64,000 nt of DNA from Pseudoalteromonas lipolytica. Lineage in GTDB: Bacteria; Pseudomonadota; Gammaproteobacteria; Enterobacterales; Alteromonadaceae. The position numbers were made by a program, and so were the translations under genes. Positions 46,259-56,708 of this stretch are shown piece after piece. Within the stretch, counting starts at the first letter, position 1. Each line of letters begins with the position of its first letter. The notes under the pieces were generated by a model. It was given only the letters and a program-made list of their open reading frames with translations, was not told the origin of the DNA and ran no database searches. The stretch lies in contig NZ_FPAZ01000006.1 of NCBI RefSeq assembly GCF_900116435.1, positions 186,001 to 250,000 of the forward strand. The letters run 5' to 3'.

Positions 46259-47683
46259 TTACTTCTTTTTAACTGCTTTTTTGTTTGGAAGGTCAGTAAT
46301 TGAACCTTCGAAGATTTCAGCAGCTAGACCGATTGATTCGTTTAGCGTTGGGTGAGCGTGAATAGTTAACGCAAGGTCTTCACCGTCTGCGCCCATTTCA
46401 ACTGCTAAGCCGATTTCGCCTAACATCTCACCAGCATTGATACCCACCATTGCACCACCGATAACACGACCAGAGTCTTTATCGAAGATAAGCTTAGTTT
46501 GACCTTCAGTACGTGCTGAAGCGATTGCACGACCAGACGCAGCCCATGGGAATACAGCTGTTTCGATGCTTAAACCTTGCTCTTTCGCTTCTTTTTCAGT
46601 TACACCAACCCATGCAATTTCTGGATCTGTGTAAGCGATTGAAGGGATACACTTAGGATCGAAGTAGTGCTTCTGACCAGAGATAACTTCTGCCGCAACG
46701 TGTGCTTCATGAACCGCTTTGTGCGCAAGCATTGGTTGGCCAACGATATCACCGATAGCGAAGATGTGATCAACGTTTGTTTTAAGTTGCTTATCAACAT
46801 TAATGAAACCACGCTCATCAACGTTAACGCCCGCTTTATCTGCATCAAGTAGTTTACCGTTTGGAGTACGGCCAACAGCAACAAGTACTTTGTCGTAACG
46901 TACAGGCTCAGCAGGTGCGTTTTTACCTTCAAATGTTACATATAAACCGTCGTCTTTTGCTTCAACGCCAGTTACTTTAGTAGATAGCATTACGTTAAAC
47001 TTGTTCTTAACGTATTTTTGGTAAATCTTGATAACGTCTTTATCAGCAGCGGGTACTAATTGATCAGCAAACTCAACAACGTCGATTTCAGAACCCAGTG
47101 CACGGTACACTGTACCCATCTCAAGACCAATGATACCACCACCTAGTACAAGTAGTTTCTCAGGAACGTCTTTAAGCTCAAGCGCACCAGTCGAATCAAT
47201 TACACGGTCATCTTCAGGGATGAAAGGTAGATTTACTGGTTGTGAACCTGCAGCAATAATAGCATTGTCGAATGTGATTGTTGTAGTACCTTCTTCACCT
47301 TCAACAGCCAGGGTGTTGCTACCAGTGAATTTACCGTAACCATAAACCACTTTCACTTTACGCATTTTAGCCATGCCGTCTAGGCCGCCAGTTAACTGAC
47401 CGATTACAGACTCTTTCCAATCACGGATTTTGTCTAGGTCAATTTCAGGCTTACCAAAAGTAACGCCGTGAGATGACATTTCTGCTGCGTCATCAATCAC
47501 TTTAGCTACGTGTAAAAGTGCTTTTGAAGGAATACAACCCACGTTTAGACATACACCGCCTAATGTGTTGCGAGACTCTACCAATGTGACTTCTAAGCCC
47601 AAGTCAGCAGCACGGAAAGCTGCAGAATAACCACCAGGACCACCGCCTAGTACAACAACTTGAGTTTTTAATTCGTTGCTCAT
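46259..47683 (-). CDS. lpdA: Dihydrolipoamide dehydrogenase (E3)
   Basis: 474 residues, equal to E. coli Lpd. FAD-binding GGGPGGYSAAFRAADLG, redox-active disulfide in GGVCLNVGCIPSKALLH, NAD-binding GGGIIGLEMG, and the catalytic His-Glu in HAHPTLNE. Reoxidises lipoyl groups of pyruvate and 2-oxoglutarate dehydrogenases. Last gene of the pdh operon; a terminator-like hairpin before it suggests it also has its own promoter. Confidence 0.98.
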   Translation of the reverse strand: MSNELKTQVVVLGGGPGGYSAAFRAADLGLEVTLVESRNTLGGVCLNVGCIPSKALLHVAKVIDDAAEMSSHGVTFGKPEIDLDKIRDWKESVIGQLTGGLDGMAKMRKVKVVYGYGKFTGSNTLAVEGEEGTTTITFDNAIIAAGSQPVNLPFIPEDDRVIDSTGALELKDVPEKLLVLGGGIIGLEMGTVYRALGSEIDVVEFADQLVPAADKDVIKIYQKYVKNKFNVMLSTKVTGVEAKDDGLYVTFEGKNAPAEPVRYDKVLVAVGRTPNGKLLDADKAGVNVDERGFINVDKQLKTNVDHIFAIGDIVGQPMLAHKAVHEAHVAAEVISGQKHYFDPKCIPSIAYTDPEIAWVGVTEKEAKEQGLSIETAVFPWAASGRAIASARTEGQTKLIFDKDSGRVIGGAMVGINAGEMLGEIGLAVEMGADGEDLALTIHAHPTLNESIGLAAEIFEGSITDLPNKKAVKKK

Positions 47684-47820
47684 GCTATTACCTTAAATGT
47701 TTGAACGGGAACACTGCCCCTAAGTTAAACTGCCATGTTTCTGCAAGGCAGAAAGTGAGAGCAGATATCTATACAAAGATTGTTCTATGGCAAAGATTGT
47801 ATCATTGCCAATGGTAAAAA

Positions 47821-47846
47821 TCCCAGCAAAAAACACCTTGCTGGGA
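47821..47846 (-). terminator. Hairpin between aceF and lpdA
   Basis: Stem TCCCAGCA / TGCTGGGA with a 10-nt loop, then TTTTT on the minus strand. Likely a partial terminator that lets lpdA be expressed separately. Confidence 0.7.
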
Positions 47847-47872
47847 TTTGATTCTTATAAATTATGACGCGA

Positions 47873-49768
47873 TTACATCACCAATTGGCGAATATCGCTC
47901 ATATAGCTTGCTAGCGTCACAGTAAAGCGTGCTGCTAGTGCACCGTCAATAACCCTATGGTCGTATGACATTGATAATGGAACCATTAACTTAGGTTCAA
48001 ACTCTTTGCCATTCCATTTAGGTTTCATCTCCGATTTAGAGACACCTAAAATAGCCACTTCTGGTGCATTTACGATAGGCGTGAATGCGGTACCACCGAT
48101 ACCACCAAGGCTTGAAATTGTAAAACAACCGCCTTGCATGTCAGATGACGTTAGTTTGCCATCACGCGCCTTAGCCGACACGTCCATTAGCTCGCGAGAA
48201 AGCTCAATGATGCCTTTCTTATCAACATCTTTGAATACTGGCACAACCAAACCATTAGGTGTATCGACTGCAACACCAATGTTGATGTATTTCTTCAAGA
48301 TTAAACTTTCACCGTCTTCAGACAACGAAGAGTTAAATGTCGGGAACTCAGCCAGAGCTTTCGCTGCTGCTTTCATGACAAACACAAGTGGCGTGATTTT
48401 AACACCCAGTTTTTTCTTCTCAGCCAGTGCATTTTGCTCTTTGCGGAATGCTTCAAGACTGGTGATATCAGCTTCATCAAACTGTGTAACGTGTGGGATT
48501 TGCACCCAGTTACGGTGTAAGTTAGCACCTGACAGTTTTTGAATACGTGATAATTTCTTCTCTTCAATCTCACCAAACTTGCTAAAGTCAACTTTTGGCC
48601 ATGGAATAAGACCCAGCTCACCACCGCCTGTATTGCCTTTGCCTGCATTACCTGATTCAACTTGCTTCACAAGTTCTTTAACGTAGTTTTGCACGTCTTC
48701 TTTAACAACACGATTTTTACGACCCGTGCCTTTAACGTTTGCTAAGTTAATACCAAACTCACGCGCTAAACGACGAACAACTGGCGATGCATGTGCATAC
48801 GCGTTGTTATCGGCAAACTCTTCTTTGCTAGCTTGTGCTGAAGCTGGCTTAGCCGCAGGGGCTGCCTCTGCTTTTGCTGCTGGCGCAGGTGTCGACTCTG
48901 TTTTCGCTTTAGGCGCTGATGCTTTTGCACTGCCCGCAACTTCAAATACAAAGATAAGAGAACCTGTTGAAACTTTATCGCCTGCAGCAACTTTGATTTC
49001 TTTAACCGTACCAGCAAAGGGTGCTGGTACTTCCATTGAAGCCTTATCACCTTCAACGTTTAAGATTGATTGATCTTCTGACACGCTATCGCCAACAGCA
49101 ACCATAACTTCGGTTACTTCAACTTCATCACCACCGATATCAGGCACGTTAACTTCTTTTGTGCTTGATGCAGTGTCAGCGGGCGCTTCTTCAGCAGGTG
49201 CAGACTCTGCTGTCGGAGCGTCAGAGTCACTTGATGCTGTTTCGAAAACAAAGATTAAAGAGCCTGTTTTAACTTTATCGCCTGTCGCGATTTTGATCTC
49301 TTTAACGGTACCCGCAAATGGTGCAGGTACTTCCATTGACGCTTTGTCACCTTCAACGCTTAATAAAGATTGCTCTTCTTCAACTGTATCACCAACAGCA
49401 ACCATGATGTCAGTCACTTCAACTTCGTCGTCACCGATATCTGGTACCGTTACGTCTTGCGTCGCTGAACCTGAAGGTTGCTTAGCAGGCTCTGGCTTTG
49501 ATTCTTCTTTTGCTTCAGAAGATGCAGAAGCTTGCTCTTCACCTTCGAAGATCATAATAAGTGAACCCGTCGTAACAGTGTCACCTTCGGCTACTTTAAT
49601 TTCTTTAACCGTTCCTGCTTGTGCAGCAGGAACTTCCATTGATGCTTTATCGCCTTCAACCGTTAATAACGACTGATCAACCTCAACCTTATCACCAACG
49701 CTAACAAGGATTTCGGTTACTTCAACGTCATCGCCACCGATATCTGGTACTTTAATTTCAATACTCAT
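47873..49768 (-). CDS. aceF: Dihydrolipoamide acetyltransferase (E2), three lipoyl domains
   Basis: 631 residues, near E. coli AceF (630). Three lipoyl domains, each with the modified Lys in [12 protein letters not shown] (Lys41, about 142 and about 242), joined by Ala/Pro/Glu-rich linkers; an E1/E3-binding domain ([22 protein letters not shown]); and the catalytic core with HRVIDGA near the end. The second and third lipoyl units are nearly identical, suggesting gene conversion. Starts 10 bp after aceE. Confidence 0.98.
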   Translation of the reverse strand: MSIEIKVPDIGGDDVEVTEILVSVGDKVEVDQSLLTVEGDKASMEVPAAQAGTVKEIKVAEGDTVTTGSLIMIFEGEEQASASSEAKEESKPEPAKQPSGSATQDVTVPDIGDDEVEVTDIMVAVGDTVEEEQSLLSVEGDKASMEVPAPFAGTVKEIKIATGDKVKTGSLIFVFETASSDSDAPTAESAPAEEAPADTASSTKEVNVPDIGGDEVEVTEVMVAVGDSVSEDQSILNVEGDKASMEVPAPFAGTVKEIKVAAGDKVSTGSLIFVFEVAGSAKASAPKAKTESTPAPAAKAEAAPAAKPASAQASKEEFADNNAYAHASPVVRRLAREFGINLANVKGTGRKNRVVKEDVQNYVKELVKQVESGNAGKGNTGGGELGLIPWPKVDFSKFGEIEEKKLSRIQKLSGANLHRNWVQIPHVTQFDEADITSLEAFRKEQNALAEKKKLGVKITPLVFVMKAAAKALAEFPTFNSSLSEDGESLILKKYINIGVAVDTPNGLVVPVFKDVDKKGIIELSRELMDVSAKARDGKLTSSDMQGGCFTISSLGGIGGTAFTPIVNAPEVAILGVSKSEMKPKWNGKEFEPKLMVPLSMSYDHRVIDGALAARFTVTLASYMSDIRQLVM

Positions 49769-49777
49769 TGGAACCTC

Positions 49778-52444
49778 TTATGCGTATAGCGGGTTAACTT
49801 TGTTAGTGTCGATGTCGAACTTCTTGATTGCTTCTGCAACCACAGACTTCTCAACTTCACCACGTTTAGCAAGTTCAGATAATGTTGCAACAACAACATA
49901 ACCTGCATTAACTTCAAAGTGACGACGTAAATTTTCACGGCTATCAGAACGACCGAAACCGTCTGTACCAAGTACTTTGTAGTTACTGCTTGGTACAAAT
50001 GAACGAACTTGCTCTGCGTAGTTCTTCATGTAATCCGTTGCAGCAACTGTTACAGCGTCTGACAATGCTTCAGTGATGTAAGCAGTCTTTTGCTCTGCAT
50101 CTGGGTTAAGCATATTGAAACGCTCAACATCTTGACCATCACGTGTTAATTCATTGAATGAAGTTACTGAGAATACATCTGAACCAATACCGTACTCTTC
50201 ACTTAAGATTTGGGCAGCTTTACGTACTTCAATCATGATAGTACCCGAGCTTAGCAACTGTACTTTCGCTTTATCACCAGCCACGGTTTCAAGCTTATAG
50301 ATACCTTTACGAATACCTTCTTCAGCGCCTTCTGGCATTGCTGGTTGATGGTAGTTTTCGTTCATCAGTGTTAGGTAATAGAACACGTTCTCTTGATCTT
50401 CACCGTACATACGACGAATACCGTCTTGCATAATAACTGCAACTTCGTAAGCGTAAGTTGGGTCATAAGAAATACAGTTAGGCACTGTGTTAGCAAGAAT
50501 ATGGCTGTGACCATCTTCGTGCTGCAGGCCTTCACCATTTAACGTTGTACGACCTGCAGTGGCTCCTAATAAGAAACCACGTGCTTGTTGGTCACCCGCC
50601 ATCCATGCCATATCACCAACACGTTGGAAACCAAACATAGAATAGTAGATATAGAATGGGATCATAGGTAAATCGTTGGTGCTGTATGATGTTGCAGCAG
50701 CAACCCATGACGACATTGCACCTAACTCATTGATACCTTCTTGTAATACTTGACCTGATGTAGCTTCTTTGTAGTAAGAAACGATGTCACGGTCTTGAGG
50801 CGTGTAATTTTGGCCATGTGGGTTATAAATACCGATTTGACGGAATAAACCTTCCATACCAAATGTACGTGCTTCGTCAGCAATGATAGGCACAATATTT
50901 TTGCCAATACCTTTGTCTTTAAGCAACACATTAAGTGCACGAACAAAGCCCATTGTTGTAGAAATGTCGCGCTTTTGCTCTTCAAGTAATGGTTTAAATG
51001 CCTCTACTTCTGGTAAGACTAACTTTTCAGAGAATTTAGCAATACGCTTCGGTGTGTAACCTTGAAGTGCTTCACGGCGAGCGTGTAAGTATTTGTACTC
51101 TTCTGAGCCTTCTTCAAGTGTTAAGTATGGAAGATCAGCTAATTGATCATCTGACACAAGATCCTGTAAACCAAGACGCGAACGTAAGTGTGCTACGTGT
51201 GTCATGTCCATTTTCTTAACTTGGTGTGCGATGTTTTTACCTTCAGCCGCTTCACCCATGCCGTAACCTTTAACCGTTTTCGCTAGGATAACAGTTGGAC
51301 GGTCTTTCGTTTCTTCTGCTTTTTTGAATGCTGCGTAAAGCTTTGATGGCTCATGACCACCACGCTTAAGTGCGAAGATTTCTTCGTCTGTCATATCAGC
51401 AACAAGTGCTGCTGTTTCTGGATAACGACCAAAGAAGTGCTCACGCACGTAGGCACCGTCTTTTGCTTTATATGTTTGGTAGTCACCGTCAATAGTTTCG
51501 TTCATTAACTGTAGTAACTTACCGGTTGTATCTTTAGCAAGTAAGATATCCCAACCGCTGCCCCATACAACTTTAATCACGTTCCAGCCTGCACCTTTAA
51601 ATAGGCCTTCAAGCTCTTGAATGATTTTACCATTACCCATTACTGGGCCATCTAAACGCTGTAAGTTACAGTTGATTAGGTAACATAGGTTATCTAATTT
51701 TTCACGTGCAGCGAATGAGATTGCACCACGTGATTCTGGCTCATCCATCTCACCATCGCCTAAGAAAGCATATACGCGTTGGTTTTTAGTGTCTTTTAAG
51801 CCGCGACCATCTAAGTACTTTAAGAAACGCGCTTGGTAAATTGAAGCAATTGGACCCAGACCCATCGATACCGTAGGGAACTGCCAGAATTCAGGCATTA
51901 ATTTCGGGTGTGGGTACGAAGGAAGACCTTTACCATCAACTTCTTGACGGAAGTTATCAAGCTGCTCAGCTGTTAAACGACCCTCAACGAATGCACGCGC
52001 ATAGATACCTGGAGAAATATGACCTTGATAATAAACTAAGTCACCGCCGTCTACATCGTTTGGCGCTTTAAAGAAGTGATTAAAACAAACTTCATAAAAA
52101 GCCGCTGAAGACTGGTAAGACGCCATATGGCCGCCTAAGTCGAGATCTTTTTTCGACGCGCGTAATACGATCATAATCGCATTCCAACGAATGATTGAAC
52201 GAATACGACGCTCAACATTCACATCACCTGGGTAGGCTGGTTCTTGATCTACTGGAATGGTATTAACGTAGTTAGTAGTTGTGCCAGTAGGCATATCAAC
52301 ACCGTCTAAACGGGCTTGCTCTAACACTTGCTCAAGTAAGAATTGAGCACGTTCTACACCTTCTTCACGCACAACAGACTCAAGGGCTTGTAACCACTCT
52401 TGTGTTTCTAGCGCGTCTACGTCAATTTTATTGACTTCAGACAT
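49778..52444 (-). CDS. aceE: Pyruvate dehydrogenase E1 component
   Basis: 888 residues (887 in E. coli). Thiamine-diphosphate motif with GDGEMDEPES and the NCNLQRLDGPVMGN segment; the C-terminal KVLGTDGFGRSDSRENLRRHFEV is conserved. Decarboxylates pyruvate and acetylates the E2 lipoyl arm. Lies 84 bp after pdhR. No extra PdhR site was seen in that gap, so it depends mainly on the promoter before pdhR. Confidence 0.98.
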   Translation of the reverse strand: MSEVNKIDVDALETQEWLQALESVVREEGVERAQFLLEQVLEQARLDGVDMPTGTTTNYVNTIPVDQEPAYPGDVNVERRIRSIIRWNAIMIVLRASKKDLDLGGHMASYQSSAAFYEVCFNHFFKAPNDVDGGDLVYYQGHISPGIYARAFVEGRLTAEQLDNFRQEVDGKGLPSYPHPKLMPEFWQFPTVSMGLGPIASIYQARFLKYLDGRGLKDTKNQRVYAFLGDGEMDEPESRGAISFAAREKLDNLCYLINCNLQRLDGPVMGNGKIIQELEGLFKGAGWNVIKVVWGSGWDILLAKDTTGKLLQLMNETIDGDYQTYKAKDGAYVREHFFGRYPETAALVADMTDEEIFALKRGGHEPSKLYAAFKKAEETKDRPTVILAKTVKGYGMGEAAEGKNIAHQVKKMDMTHVAHLRSRLGLQDLVSDDQLADLPYLTLEEGSEEYKYLHARREALQGYTPKRIAKFSEKLVLPEVEAFKPLLEEQKRDISTTMGFVRALNVLLKDKGIGKNIVPIIADEARTFGMEGLFRQIGIYNPHGQNYTPQDRDIVSYYKEATSGQVLQEGINELGAMSSWVAAATSYSTNDLPMIPFYIYYSMFGFQRVGDMAWMAGDQQARGFLLGATAGRTTLNGEGLQHEDGHSHILANTVPNCISYDPTYAYEVAVIMQDGIRRMYGEDQENVFYYLTLMNENYHQPAMPEGAEEGIRKGIYKLETVAGDKAKVQLLSSGTIMIEVRKAAQILSEEYGIGSDVFSVTSFNELTRDGQDVERFNMLNPDAEQKTAYITEALSDAVTVAATDYMKNYAEQVRSFVPSSNYKVLGTDGFGRSDSRENLRRHFEVNAGYVVVATLSELAKRGEVEKSVVAEAIKKFDIDTNKVNPLYA

Positions 52445-52528
52445 ATGGAGGTTTCCTTATGTTTAAAATACTAATTATTTTAATAAATCTTAAATTAAGT
52501 AGTTAACTAAACTTAGCTAATCACTTGC

Positions 52529-53278
52529 TTAATGTTGTTTGGTGCGTCTTAAACTACGTTCAATCCGCGAATGCTCTTTGCCAGCCTCAAGTAAGGCTTC
52601 TTCGATAAAGGCCAAGTGAGCATTACTAGCAAGGCGTGCTTGCTCTGGGTTTCCTTCAATAACCGCATCCATTAACAGTCGTCTATGCTCTGCGAGCTGC
52701 TGGCTGATTTGCGGCTTTTTTAACAGTACAGTTAAATTTTGTAATACATTTTGCTCAAGCAATGCTTGCATACCACGCACTAAGTGCAGCAACACGACAT
52801 TATGAGACGCTTCAGCTACGCTGAAATGAAATGCATTAATTGCTTTTGCTTTTTGCACAATGTCATCATTTACAAGCGCAATATTGTCAAAGCTTTGTTT
52901 TACTTTTTTAAAATCATTCGTCGTACCACGCATTGCAGCATAATAAGCTGCGATTCCCTCAAGAGCATGACGAAATTCAAGTAAATCAAATTGTGATTCA
53001 GGATGTTTACTTATCAAATCAAAGAGTGGATCAGTAAGCCCCTCTTCAAGCTGATTTTTTACAAACGTGCCACCCCCTTGACGACGCGTGACTAAGCCTT
53101 TAGCTTCCAGCTTTTGAATAGCCTCTCGAAGTGATGGACGCGATACTTCAAACTGTTTCGCTAACTCACGTTCAGGAGGTAATTTTTCGCCTGGCGCTAA
53201 CGACCCCTCAAGAATCATATTCTCAAGTTGTTGTAAAATTACATCAGATAATTTTGCTGCTTTTATCTTTAAAGACAT
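52529..53278 (-). CDS. pdhR: Pyruvate dehydrogenase complex repressor PdhR
   Basis: 249 residues: GntR-type winged helix (LAPGEKLPPERELAKQFEVSRPSLREAIQKLEAKGLV near 26-62) and an all-helical FCD effector domain. Pyruvate releases PdhR from its operator. Position ahead of aceEF-lpd and two operator-like sites upstream confirm the assignment. Confidence 0.96.
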   Translation of the reverse strand: MSLKIKAAKLSDVILQQLENMILEGSLAPGEKLPPERELAKQFEVSRPSLREAIQKLEAKGLVTRRQGGGTFVKNQLEEGLTDPLFDLISKHPESQFDLLEFRHALEGIAAYYAAMRGTTNDFKKVKQSFDNIALVNDDIVQKAKAINAFHFSVAEASHNVVLLHLVRGMQALLEQNVLQNLTVLLKKPQISQQLAEHRRLLMDAVIEGNPEQARLASNAHLAFIEEALLEAGKEHSRIERSLRRTKQH

Positions 53279-53352
53279 TTATCAACGTCCGCGTTGTTTC
53301 GGCCAAGCCCGCTAAACACAGGGTTTTTAGCCATAAGACTCAACCAAAAGGT

Positions 53353-53372
53353 AAATTGGTCATACCAAATTT
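53353..53372. promoter_or_regulatory. PdhR operator upstream of pdhR
   Basis: AAATTGGTCATACCAAATTT contains ATTGGT-CAT-ACCAAT minus nothing but one flank base; it fits the PdhR consensus AATTGGTnnnACCAATT almost perfectly. It lies about 75-95 bp before the pdhR start. Confidence 0.85.
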
Positions 53373-53510
53373 GTAGCATACGTTATCAAAAACCGGTATT
53401 TCTGTCAATTTCACTGCGCTCAGCGCCAACTGACACGGTACTCCATTTTGCATAAAGATTAAACAGTATGGAAGAAAGTCGCTATTTCGGAAGAAGAAAA
53501 CAATAAAAAA

Positions 53511-53530
53511 TAAATGGTCAGACCAGATTA
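53511..53530. promoter_or_regulatory. Second PdhR-operator-like site
   Basis: TAAATGGTCAGACCAGATTA keeps the TGGT-N3-ACCA core of the PdhR operator with weaker flanks. Its centre is about 158 bp from the first site, so two bound dimers could loop the DNA. The rest of this 477-bp gap (53279-53755) has a short hairpin TCAGCTA/TAGCTGA (53550-53571) and no gene that I can support. Confidence 0.5.
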
Positions 53531-53755
53531 ACAAGCACGCTCTTAGAAGTCAGCTATTTGATGTTAGCTGATTTGAGTGGCTTTGTAGAAAGGCAAAGTA
53601 GAAAGCATTACAGTGCTGAAAAATCAAAACTCAAACGACGTACATTAACAGAATGATTCATGACTGAAATCATTCCTACAAGCTTTACTCTTGCAGCTCG
53701 CTGACTTTAAAAGCCGTTCCCGGCTAAAGCCAGCCCTTGCAACTTGCTAACTTTA

Positions 53756-54607
53756 CTACGCCAACCCACCAAATAGAGTGAGTGCGGCAATAATGACTAA
53801 AAAGAACAACACATTACGTTTTACGAGTTTCATCATACAGGTTGCCTCATAAGTGCAACCAACATACTGCTGCTCAATTTGCTCTGCAGCCAAAGCTGTT
53901 TGAGTAACCACTTTGCGATTGCTTACTGAAAAGTCCAACACGTATTTCAACCAGCAACTGGTTCCTTTATTAAAGTTGCCAATAACAAGATAACCAAAAC
54001 TTGCAATGCGCGCAGGTAACCAATCTAACCAAAATAATAAGGTATGAATTAGTTTAAAGCGTTTTGCATACACCATATTATGGTTTTCTCTTACCTTGTC
54101 AGCGTAAGTACGCACTAAGGCATAGAGTATTGCGCCCGGTACACCCAATATCACAAACCAAAAAATAACAGCACAATAAAAGCGGAAATTAAGCCACGCG
54201 AGTGTTTGCCCGAATGTTTCCCCTTGGGGCTCAGCTTCTGTTTTCTTTTGGCCCATTTGTAATGCAAATAATGTCGCAGCTTCTTGATCGTTTCGCGTTA
54301 GAGCATTGAGATAAGACTTATACAGTGCTCGTTGCTTAGCACAGCCAAAACACGTTAATAACACCAAGGTGTTAACCGCTAATTGCCATACTATAAAATC
54401 TGATAACTTATAAACTAAGGCAATAGCAATCACTGGTAACATTAACCAGATCAGAAAACCAACGGGCGAATTGAATAAGCCTTTTTCTGATAAGTGTTTT
54501 TTAGAGTGCTTTAGGTAGTGATCGGCATAAAAACCAATTTGCCAGTAATCAGCCCGCGCCCCAAGACGCTCAATGACTAGCGCAACTATAATTGAAATCA
54601 AGATCAT
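53756..54607 (-). CDS. ampE: Inner-membrane protein AmpE
   Basis: 283 residues, as in E. coli AmpE (284). Opens MILISIIVALVIERLGARADYWQ; four membrane helices (about 1-20, 48-85, 140-165, 265-283) and a conserved loop with RDWLPARI-like RFKLIHTLLFWLDWLPAR. It was described as a sensor in AmpC induction; its true role is unclear. Follows ampD by 23 bp as in enterobacteria. Confidence 0.93.
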   Translation of the reverse strand: MILISIIVALVIERLGARADYWQIGFYADHYLKHSKKHLSEKGLFNSPVGFLIWLMLPVIAIALVYKLSDFIVWQLAVNTLVLLTCFGCAKQRALYKSYLNALTRNDQEAATLFALQMGQKKTEAEPQGETFGQTLAWLNFRFYCAVIFWFVILGVPGAILYALVRTYADKVRENHNMVYAKRFKLIHTLLFWLDWLPARIASFGYLVIGNFNKGTSCWLKYVLDFSVSNRKVVTQTALAAEQIEQQYVGCTYEATCMMKLVKRNVLFFLVIIAALTLFGGLA

Positions 54608-54630
54608 GCTTGTTACCTATATCCTTTAAA

Positions 54631-55173
54631 TTAAAACACTAAATCAAAAAAGTATGGCCAATCAAAACTCTCGCCCGGATCCGTTTTTCTACCGGGTGCA
54701 ATATCGCAGTGGCCGACAATACGAGAGCGAGTTATTTTTGGGTATTTATCCATAAGTGCCTTTGTCACTAAGTGTAATGCATTATATTGTGCTTGGGTAT
54801 ACGGCTCAGTATCAGTACCTTCAAGCTCAATACCTACACTAAAGTCATTACATTGCTGACGGCCATTAAACTCAGACACACCTGCATGCCAAGCACGCTT
54901 TTCAAATGGCACATATTGAATCACTTCACCCGTACGACGAATAAAACAATGCGCAGATACTCTAAGCCCCTTTAAGTCAACAAAACTTTCGTGTGCCTCA
55001 CAGTCTATGCAACCCATGAATAAATCATCCACATATCGCGTGCCAAACTGCCCTGCGGGTAGCGAAATATTGTGAATCACAAGTAATGACACTTCATTAT
55101 CAGGACGCGCATCATAATGCCTGCATGGCCGCTGTAACACACTGTTTAACAGGCCTAATTCGTTTATATGCAT
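54631..55173 (-). CDS. ampD: 1,6-anhydro-N-acetylmuramyl-L-alanine amidase AmpD
   Basis: 180 residues from the ATG at 55173 (MHINELGLLNSVLQRPCRHYD); a TTG 21 bp upstream is in frame without a good ribosome site. Zinc-amidase motifs: VIHNISLP, SVGIELEGTD, and HCDIAPGRKTDPGESFDW. It cleaves recycled anhydro-muropeptides in the cytosol and so lowers AmpR activation. It supplies MurNAc precursors to the recycling route in which murU-amgK act. Divergent from nadC. Confidence 0.94.
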   Translation of the reverse strand: MHINELGLLNSVLQRPCRHYDARPDNEVSLLVIHNISLPAGQFGTRYVDDLFMGCIDCEAHESFVDLKGLRVSAHCFIRRTGEVIQYVPFEKRAWHAGVSEFNGRQQCNDFSVGIELEGTDTEPYTQAQYNALHLVTKALMDKYPKITRSRIVGHCDIAPGRKTDPGESFDWPYFFDLVF

Positions 55174-55362
55174 ATTAAAAACTAACAATGACAATAAAGT
55201 TAAACAGTGTAAATGGTTCGCTACTCAGGGTCTAGCCGCATTCATTTGTGTAGCCACTCAAAAGGACTTTTAATCCACGTTAGCGATAAATCTTTAACTT
55301 CTAATACAAGGTCAAACATAGTAAAATTTAGCCAATTTATTAATAAACAATGAGCTTTCGAC

Positions 55363-56211
55363 ATGTCAGTCCCTCACTCTTTAATTAGCCAACTGGTTAA
55401 ACTCGCCCTTGATGAAGATTTGGATTACCAAAATGCAAACGACGGTGATATCACGGCTCAACTCATCCCTGAAAACGAGCAAGCGAATGCCAAAGTAATT
55501 ACTCGTGAAGACTGTGTATTTTGTGGCAAAGACATTATTTTAGAAGTGTTCAAGCAAGTAGATGCAACGGTAAAAGTTGATGTATTAGTAAACGATGGTG
55601 ATAAAGTCGCTGCAAATGCCACCTTATTTACAGCGTCTGGTTCTGCACGTGCCATTTTAACCGCAGAGCGTACAGCGCTTAATTTTGTGCAAACGCTTTC
55701 GGGTACAGCAACAACCACAGCCCACTATGTTAAAGAACTTGCAGGAACAACCACGCAGTTACTTGATACTCGTAAAACGATTCCGGGCTTACGTGCGTTG
55801 CAGAAATACGCTGTCAAATGCGGCGGCGGCGCGAACCATCGTATTGGTTTATTCGATGCATTCTTAATTAAAGAAAACCACATTGCAGCATGTGGTGGCA
55901 TTGATAAAGCAGTGGCACAAGCAAAAGTTAATCATCCATCAAAACCTGTAGAAGTCGAAGTTGAATCTTTAAATGAGCTTGAGCAAGCCATTCATGCGGG
56001 TGCTGATATCATCATGCTTGATAACTTTACTGTGGAACAAATACAGCAAGCCGTCATCCTTACTGATAAGCGAGCAAAATTAGAAGTGTCTGGCAATATG
56101 ACCCTTGAAACACTAAAAGCTTATTCGCAAGCAGGCGTTGATTTTATCTCAAGCGGCGCACTTACAAAAAATTTACAATCAATCGACCTATCGATGCGCT
56201 TTAACGCGTAA
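55363..56211 (+). CDS. nadC: Nicotinate-nucleotide pyrophosphorylase NadC
   Basis: 282 residues. Motifs: DGDITAQLIPENEQANAKVITRED, LDTRKTIPGLRALQKYAVKCGGGANHRIGLFD, VEVEVESLNE and LDNFTVEQ. Converts quinolinate and PRPP to nicotinate mononucleotide. Located between ampD and pilA as in E. coli and Vibrio. Confidence 0.97.
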   Translation: MSVPHSLISQLVKLALDEDLDYQNANDGDITAQLIPENEQANAKVITREDCVFCGKDIILEVFKQVDATVKVDVLVNDGDKVAANATLFTASGSARAILTAERTALNFVQTLSGTATTTAHYVKELAGTTTQLLDTRKTIPGLRALQKYAVKCGGGANHRIGLFDAFLIKENHIAACGGIDKAVAQAKVNHPSKPVEVEVESLNELEQAIHAGADIIMLDNFTVEQIQQAVILTDKRAKLEVSGNMTLETLKAYSQAGVDFISSGALTKNLQSIDLSMRFNA

Positions 56212-56221
56212 CCCCACCCCA

Positions 56222-56289
56222 TTTTTGCGTATTTAATGTTTACCTAATTCGTTGACAACGAAATAAAAAAAGCATTAAATACGTAAAAA
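56222..56289. repeat. Nested inverted repeats downstream of nadC
   Basis: Outer arms of 17 nt (56222-56238 and 56273-56289; one mismatch) enclose an inner palindrome TTCGTTG-A-CAACGAA (56248-56262). No T-run follows, so a simple terminator is unlikely, though it may still end nadC mRNA. The remaining 420 bp up to pilA are AT-rich and hold its promoter; I found no sigma-54 GG-N10-GC match. Confidence 0.8.
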
Positions 56290-56708
56290 GCCTGAATCGG
56301 TAACAAAAAATCAATAACTTTTCAGTGCTTTTAGTTCTTTAGTATCATTGTGTCCTAATGACTTACGTAAGTTTACAACTAATTCAATAAGTTCCAGCAA
56401 GGATGCATGTGTATAAATAGTTCAATTATGGATTTTTAAGCTTGATCTGTCTCAAACTAAAGTAGGAAACTTCTGAAAAACCAGTTATCTAGCCGGAAAA
56501 TTGCTTTCAAATACATTAATTGATGCTAAAGTAAATTAACAAACACTTAATGAACAAAAGTTTAAAATCAACTTGTTAACAATCACGATTTTTAACAGAA
56601 GTTTTAAGTAAAACTGTAAGAATAGTCCTGTATGTTTAGCATCGATTTTACAATGCTGATCTAACAGCTAAACTTACAAAACATCATATCCTTTAGGAGA
56701 GGAACAAA

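Noticed and set aside
53700..53755. Possible tRNA fragment in the pdhR-ampE gap
   Set aside because: Only one short stem (AGCCG/CGGCT) is present; no cloverleaf can be drawn.
56440..56520. Sigma-54 promoter for pilA
   Set aside because: A GG...GC pair near 56491 has the wrong spacing (6 instead of 10 bases).
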